This document shows, piece by piece, positions 57,763-64,000 of a stretch of DNA of 64,000 bases. The first letter of the stretch is position 1. Every line of letters begins with the position of its first letter. The position numbers and the translations under genes were made by a program. Origin of the DNA: Spirodela intermedia (lineage: Eukaryota > Streptophyta > Magnoliopsida > Alismatales > Araceae); assembly GCA_902729315.2 (NCBI GenBank), contig LR746274.1:62001-126000 (forward strand), written 5' to 3'. Below the pieces are notes generated by a model. It saw only the letters and a list, made by a program, of their open reading frames with translations, was not told the origin of the DNA and searched no databases.

Positions 57763-60700
57763 AGAAACCTTGTTCTCCGGAGGTTTTATTCCAAAAGCCT
57801 CCCCCATTGCAAGCTTCACGCTGGATTCCTGAGGAAAACATACGGAGTCAAGGGGAAGAACGAGATCTAGTAGGAGCTTGGTGACATGTAAATGGTTGAA
57901 TAAGCCATACCGGATGATATTTGAGCAGGTTGTTGATGATGGTCAGACGAATTTTCTCAAGCATGTCAGGATTCTCAACCTTGCGCCCTCTATAATGCTC
58001 ACGAACACCATACAAGATAAACATGAATTTTCTTTCTTCTCTTTGACAGTTTAAACGCTACATGCAAGAAATCCTAGAGAAAAACTGCTAAAATGCCGAT
58101 AGCTTATATTATAAGATGAGTACGCCAAAGGAACACCTATAGAGCGTTCAGCTCACTAACCAAAGCTAATTCATGTCGTCGCACCTGAGACTACAGAAAT
58201 ACCTCAAAAGAAACTTATCGATCGTTTATGGCAGTTGCATCACAAGCATCCAGCATCTTATTCTGACAAAGCATGGCATGTCGAGAGCACCGTGCATGCC
58301 TTTGTCCCAGCACTTTTTTCATATAAGAGGCATGCACAAATACAAATACTTGCACGGACGGGTACATCCAACTAATCGATGGATTGGTATGATTCACAAT
58401 AAAGATAGGATTGACTCTCTACTCAACGAGTAGTGGCAATGGTTTCAGTGCAATCAACATGGATGACTGTAGGATCATAATGGGCATTATTATGGATACG
58501 ACAGGCAGGCATGTTGTAGTAACAATTATTTTTTGTCCGTATATGGCTACGAAAAGTTCGTCAAAACAGTATTTCTTTTACTCTATGTAATTTAGGGCAG
58601 TCATTGGGCGGGGTTGTGCAGGGAACCTACAATCTTAAGATCTGTCAGCAATTTATTTATGAAAAACAGAGGATTGCAAGATGGTCAGCTTACGATCGTG
58701 CGATGAAAAACTTTGTCTGTTTAACTGAAGACTCGGTTGTTACAGTTCCCTTTGTCACATCCAAGCCCAGATCTTTCAGTGCTCTCATCTGGGTAAAAAA
58801 AAAAAAAAAAGCCATTGACCGACGATTAAAAAGTACTCAAATTATGCATAAAAACATGAGAGAGAGAGAAAAAGAAGAACTCTTGGATGGATGTGCTTTC
58901 TGCTATACTGCACTTTTCTACTGCATATTCATGTAACGGTCCGGATAGGCCAAGAAATGATCATGACATGATATCTACACTCACGTGGAGACGAGATATA
59001 ATTTGACAGTCAATCTATCTTCTCGTCTGAAGGGAGTCATTCTGGTTAAGAGGAAGATTAATTGAAAAAAGATACAGCCAAGGTGTGTGTGTGTGTGAGA
59101 GAGAGAGAGAGATCATAAAAGTGATATTTGTGCAGTTAAGAAAAATATTGGAATGAAATGGACAGAACTTGTGTAATGTGCATTCTTTATCCCACGGCAA
59201 ACTAATAAAAGTCGATGCGTAGTTTTTTTTTAATTTTATTTTATCTAGCACGGAAATCTTTCTCAATGGTTTCCATAAAAATAAAAATAATTATCTTCTA
59301 ATGTTCATCGTCGTTGTGTCAAAATAAACAATAAAAATTGCATGTAAAGGAATATTTTCACAAGGCAGGTTCAGAGTCACTTTACAGTGTCAATGAGAGC
59401 ACCCAGACGGTCACCAAAGCTCAATTGCACCAGGGTTGCATTTGGATCAGAGTCCTGGTCAATTAGCAATATAGGCATGGGAACTGAGCTCACGTCCGGA
59501 TCAGATATCTGTCAAAGATGCCTTTTCCATGTTAGGGCTCCTCACACAATCAAGATGAAACACAACATGCATGTGTTCAGCGAGACATTGTCAATAAACT
59601 TATAGACCATTATAGTTCGGCCGATACACTTCAGGAATGAATCTAGCTGCCTAGCAAGTTACAGGAAAAACAGAATGAAAAAAACAACGCATCTCGATTT
59701 CATAAGCAAAACGAAAAACAAGCGAAACAAAGACGAGAACTTCCAAATTGTGCACCACCAAAGAAAACTTCTTTTCACCTGCCCAGGACTTTTAACTCAT
59801 TTAAAACGGACATCTGTCAAAAATTGACGGCAGACGGACGTTTCTAACAAAAAGGAATAAAAAAAATGAGAAAGGGAAAGGTACAAACCGTGGGGGAAGA
59901 TCCCAGAACATCTGCTGAATTAACAGAAGATAGAAATATGTTCCTACACCACAACCAGAGAAAGATACCAACCATTATAATCGTGGCAAACTCTCGATGA
60001 ATACCAACCAAAAATAATTGTTTCTTCACTTTACACAGAACAAGTATGAACTGGAAGCCAGGGAATGATTTGAACTACCCATCCAGCAATCTAAAAGGCT
60101 AAGACGTCATGACGGGAAATGGATAATAAATCTGTATTCTCTTTCAACAAAAGCCACAGCCAGGAAGATTGCACTGAATCTTCTCCAAAAACTAGAATAA
60201 GGGATCAAATAAAAACACTGAGCTCAGGAAATAGAGAATATATCACCGCATGACCAAATTCGGAAACCAGAGCGATACAGTCAGAAGGAAATAGATGACG
60301 AAATCAGCTTCGATGATGATAGAGGACGCAGAGAGAAATTGAAAAACACTTGAGCAGAGGAGAAGCTGGAGTACCAACAAGCGTCCCATAAGTATGATCT
60401 CATCCATGACAGGGCACAGATTTGTCCGTTCATGCTACTGGTCTATCTGAGCACAGTGGAGAAATGAAAAATAACCTAAGGAGACTTGTCCGACGAGATC
60501 AAATAAGATTCGAGCAAGCGAAGTTCGGAAAAAGATACAAATCTCTCCTTGTCGCAGTCATCGCCAGTCCACCGAACAGACAAAGCACGCAAACTGAGGA
60601 ATTGAGACACCGGAGAGCCCGAATCCGAGTAAAAAAACGTACGAAATTCTACCCCGACATCCTGGCTCACCTCTGCGGCTTCCCAGGAAGACCAATCCGC

Positions 60701-60855
60701 GGAGCGAGAGATACATGGCGGAGGAGAGGTCCTCTCCCGGCAATCTCAGCTGGCACGGACCTCCGCACTGGCCCTCCCTCTGGATGGCTCGCCCGGCGGA
60801 CGGCAAGCGAGCAGGCGGAGGATCGGGAGGAGAGGAAGCTGTTGGCGGTCGCCAT
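57083..60855 (-). CDS. Plastid ACT-domain repeat protein (ACR11/ACR12/DS12-like)
   Basis: Ten exons: 60671-60855, 59889-59943, 59386-59508, 58694-58788, 57911-57989, 57769-57828, 57583-57638, 57388-57493, 57238-57306, 57083-57145; 296 aa. The Ser/Ala/Arg-rich N-terminus ([20 protein letters not shown]) looks like a chloroplast transit peptide. Two ACT domains follow, marked by [20 protein letters not shown] and [20 protein letters not shown], the second with VESAEIDT ... [12 protein letters not shown]. The end is [14 protein letters not shown] domains bind amino acids; the related Arabidopsis ACR11 activates plastid Fd-GOGAT/GS2, while DS12/ACR12-type function is less clear. The sequence [19 protein letters not shown] is nearer ACR12/DS12. 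A good TATAAATA lies 98-105 bp upstream of the ATG. Introns 1-4 are long (up to about 0.7 kb), the rest short. Confidence 0.92.
57729..57761. repeat. GA microsatellite in an ACT gene intron
   Basis: 33-bp GA run inside the intron between 57638 and 57769, eight bases from the splice donor of the upstream exon. Confidence 0.85.
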
Positions 60856-61727
60856 TGTCGCAGGCGAGCGAGTGGAGACCGCCGCCCCTATCGTGCGCGC
60901 TGGCCGCGTGAGAACAGGAATATGCGAGTGCGGATAAATCGAAGATGCGGCGTATTTATACTGCAAAAATCATCGCCGATTCACAACCGACGATCCCGGG
61001 TGGCGCCACGTCGGAAGCGGCATCATAGGATATTTATAACCGGCCAAAGTACCCGCGTCCTTTTGCTCCGAGATATTTCCGTCCTCGGGGATTCTTCTCT
61101 CTTGCCCCTCCCTCTCGGGGAGAAATAATAACTCTACCCCTAGAAGTTCCCTTTTGCGGGCGGATTAGTCTCCTAGGAGAGGGTACAGATGCTATTTTTA
61201 ATTAAAAAGGATACCATCGCATGGTTTTTCGGGGACGCCGCAAGTGATGGGCCCCCACGCACACACAATATCCATCGCAGCCCGAGACGACTTTGCGGCC
61301 CAAACGGGGGCGCCGGCGACGGGAAGGACCGGAATCTATACGTCTCCGCCCAGGATCGGAATCTGCCGACCGCGACATGACGTGGACGGAGGCGGCCGAC
61401 ATGGCCGTCTCGATCTGACGTGCCATTTGGCCGGGAAATCGGAATTGAAAATAAAAATAAAAATAAAAATGGTGCAAGATCAACGGCCCAAGCTCATCGT
61501 ATCATTTGCTCTGTATTATTTATCATCGCATCCCCATTACACCCCACCCAGGCGGGCCGTTGCTACGTCAGAAGCGGCCCGGCTGAGGGCAATGGGGGTG
61601 GAGCTGGTGGAAGTGGGACGTGGTGGGCCATCCGAGCGCGTCGTCTGGTGAGTTCCTGTCCGTCCACGTGGATTAATCGGTTAGTCGGCCGCCGATCGAT
61701 TCAGATAGATATAAGGTGGCGATCGAC
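60856..61727. other. ACT promoter and TGA 3' flank
   Basis: About 870 bp. The left part is the ACT-gene promoter; the right part is the 3' side of the TGA gene (stop at 61728). A short (AAAAT)n-type run lies near 61446-61470. No gene seen. Confidence 0.5.
60953..60960 (-). promoter_or_regulatory. TATA box of the ACT-domain gene
   Basis: TATAAATA on the minus strand, about 100 bp upstream of the start codon. Best-formed TATA element in the window. Confidence 0.6.
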
Positions 61728-64000
61728 TTACTCTGTCAGAGGGCGCGAGGCCCAGAGGGAGCCGAGGGAGCGCAGCCGGGCGTGGTACTCTCCGACGGCC
61801 AGGAAGCACCTCGCCGCCTGTCGAACGGTCAGGATCTTCCGCATCTGCTGCAGCGTCTGCTGCCGCAGGTTATCCGCCTGTAAGAGCAACAACATATAAA
61901 TATCTCTCTAGATAGAGAGAGAGAGAGAGAGAGGGAAAGGGAGAGGGAGAGGGAGAGAGAGATAGAGCCGGGGGTGGGACATGGCCGTTGAGCAACGACA
62001 AAGGGAGGGGGAGGGGCATCAATTAGGGCAAAGGCTGTGGGGACCAGGATTGGTCCGATGGCGGGCGGTGGAGGAGTGGTCGAGCCGACACGTGGCGAGG
62101 GAGCCGTAGCCCTAGGACAAGCTGGGCGTTTAAAAAGGAGGGGAAGGAGGTTCCTGGGGCCCACAAGGCGGTGCGCAGACAGCTACGGCTGATGACAAAA
62201 AAATAATCAGGGGAGGCTTAGCCCATCCTGGCGACACGTGTTTAACAGACCGAACGCCGAGACAGAGAGGACGACGACGGCGGCTAGAGATGGGGGGGGG
62301 GGGGGCGAACGAACCTGGTGGACGAAGCCTTCGAGATTGTAGAGCTTCCCCAGAGCGAGGGTCATCTGTGCCATGTAATCGCCGACGTTGGCACCGTCGT
62401 TGAGCGGGCCGCTGGCGACGGTGTCGGTCAGCGACTGCTGGAGCTGCTCGAGGCCCTGCGAGAGCGCCTCCTCCGCCTGCTGCGACGACTCCTGTAGGCT
62501 GCATATCCACGCCAGCTGCTGCTCCGTCAGGGGGTCCAGCTGGGGGATCAGCATCTGTTCAATCCGCCAAGAAAATTATATATCTGGGATTAAATCTAGT
62601 ATATAATACCCTCCCACATCTTCAAACTGCTACTACTCTCATTACATAGATAGATAGATGGATTGATTGCTTGACTGATTATCATCCGAATCCTCCGCGC
62701 GGCCTAGAAAACTCCGAGGGAAGAGGTAAGACCTTGAGGATCTCGGAGGGGCGGAAGCCGCCCATCCAGAGGAAGCACCTCTCCGCCGGCGACGCCCACA
62801 TGCCGGTGATGATGTGGAAGACGTCCGAGCTCGCGGCGGCGGCCTTGAGCTGGAAGATCTCGTCGTGGTGGGCGAGGCACTCGTCAACGACGACTCGCAG
62901 GTCGTCGTCCGCTAATTGACCGCGCAGCCCCGTCCCCAGCTCCGACATGAGCTTCCTGTCCTCGTCCAGCCACCGGGCGTACTCCATGTCGAAGATCGCC
63001 GCGCCTGCAGAGGAGAAACCGGCGCCATTACAGTCGCGGCGAGTAGTGGCGATCTTGACGGGTTTCGTTGGGTTCCAATTACCTGGGCTGACGCCGGATC
63101 CGGAGAAGAGACCCTGGAGAGCAACCGGCATGAGATAAGGATCAGAAAGGCGGCGAGGAAATCCACACACACACACAGACAGCTGCCCTCCCTGTGAGAG
63201 GTGGCTATGGCGGAACCTGCGAGCGTGCTCTCTGTAGGTCTTGCTCCATCTGGGCGAGCTTCAGTCTGCATGTCTCTAGCTGCCGGACGTAGGCCTGACG
63301 TAGAGGCGTATAATATTAGTCCTCTGGTTTCGTTGGAACCTGAGATATGGACAGGGAGGAAGGGACGACGAGCTCTTGCTGGTTTAGGGCTGCCGCCTAG
63401 TCAGTTAGTACCTTCTTCCTCAGCCGGCTCTTCCTCGCGGCCTCCCTATTCTGAGCCAGGCGCCTCAACGTCTGAGGTTGATGAACAACATCTAGGTTTC
63501 AGCGAAAGTTTCCAACTTCGGAGAGCCAAGCTCGTGGTCTCCATGCAGATACGCGTGCCATCACATGCACGGTCCTCGTGGACGTGAGTAGGGAGATGAT
63601 AGATAAATAGATAGACACATAGATAGGGAGATAGAAAGATAGATGGATAGAGATTTGATCGATAGATTAGACATTCAGAGATAAATAGATAGATAGATAG
63701 ATTGATAGAGGGCAATAGAGAGAGAGATAGATAGAGGGGAATAGAGAGAGATAGATAGAGGGCCAGAGAGAGAGAGAGAGAGAGAAACCTTTGCGTCCAG
63801 CGGCTTGCCGTCATTGTTGATGAAGTTTCTCTGCAACATTTAGAAACGAAAACTGGGTCATTGGCGTTATTTCTGTTATTTGCGAAGAAGAGAGTAGGGG
63901 TCTATTGCATCCGGGGGAAGACAAGGAAGACAGAGAGAACCTCAAGAAGCGTCATGGAAATTCTCTGCCAGGCAGTTCTAAGAAGTGCCTCTCCTCCTCC
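61728..64000 (-). CDS. TGA-class bZIP transcription factor (5' end missing)
   Basis: Eight exons in the window: 63941-64000 (continues off the edge), 63789-63830, 63412-63471, 63217-63294, 63083-63113, 62733-63004, 62315-62554, 61728-61877; 310 residues to the stop. The bZIP is encoded by TLRRLAQNREAARKSRLRKK and AYVRQLETCRLKLAQMEQDL. The DOG1 domain follows: FDMEYARWLDEDRKLMSEL, then DVFHIITGMWASPAERCFLW, GGFRPSEILK, LDPLTEQQLAWICSLQESSQ, ADNLRQQTLQQM and the end LRALGSLWASRPLTE. TGA factors bind TGACG motifs and, by clade, act with NPR1 in defence or with CC-type glutaredoxins in anther and flower development. Features such as SLQESSQQAEEALSQGLEQL and QAARCFLAVGEY suggest a PAN/TGA9-like rather than the TGA2 clade, but this is a memory-based guess. 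Exon of 31 bp is very short but in phase. Confidence 0.92.
62291..62305. repeat. Poly-G run beside a splice donor
   Basis: About 14 consecutive G on the plus strand (C on the transcript), starting roughly 10 nt into the intron after the donor at 62314 of the TGA gene. Confidence 0.8.
63598..63786. repeat. GATA/GA compound microsatellite in a TGA intron
   Basis: Nearly 190 bp of GATA, GACA-like and GA repeats filling most of the intron between the two exons before the basic region. Likely polymorphic in length. Confidence 0.85.

Overview
The window is nuclear DNA of a flowering plant. The genes are split by short GT-AG introns, GC-rich in their coding parts, and belong to plant-only families: AGCVIII kinase, DREB1/CBF, A20/AN1 SAP, LITTLE ZIPPER, TGA and group-A bZIP. 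GC-rich exons in AT-rich spacers, plus the family versions present, suggest a monocot, probably not a grass; this is inference. I rebuilt 13 multi-exon or single-exon genes by hand. Each reconstruction keeps a continuous frame across all junctions, and exon lengths sum to whole codons.

Layout. 0.7-6.6 kb: first exon of a PCFS4-like 3'-end processing factor (runs off the left edge), an intronless DREB1/CBF factor, and a KIPK-type AGC kinase with a long 5' leader, all on minus. 9.7-15.2 kb: a 12-exon WDR74/NSA1-like ribosome-biogenesis WD40 gene. 15.4-20.6 kb: AT-rich spacer holding a complete small LTR retrotransposon (TRIM type, 1.3 kb, 5-bp target duplication) whose interior is a GC-rich 22-bp minisatellite. 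20.6-32.9 kb: two tandem copies of an SLC35F1/F2/F6-like (DUF914) transporter gene, separated by a stray fragment of the WDR74 gene and by two truncated Ty3/gypsy elements with LTRs in opposite orientation. Both transporter copies carry what looks like a U12-type intron. The copies are almost identical over about 1.16 kb but diverged outside it, and one copy has lost its first splice donor.

34-41 kb: an A20/AN1 SAP gene (plus), an NFU4/5-like mitochondrial Fe-S scaffold and a purple acid phosphatase (both minus). 41-45 kb: a gene-poor, GA-microsatellite-rich stretch ending at a 79-aa LITTLE ZIPPER (ZPR3-like) microprotein. 45.6-51.2 kb: M18 aspartyl aminopeptidase (minus). 52-53.5 kb: a 109-aa unknown and a decayed germin-like pseudogene. 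55.3-56.7 kb: an ABI5/DPBF-like bZIP (plus). 57.1-60.9 kb: a plastid ACT-domain protein (minus). 61.7 kb to the right edge: a TGA bZIP factor (minus, 5' end missing).

No cooperating gene cluster or new system is evident; this looks like an ordinary gene-rich plant segment. The unusual material is structural: the minisatellite-bearing TRIM, the duplicated transporter with a minor-spliceosome intron and a probable gene-conversion tract, and the fused WDR74 fragment.
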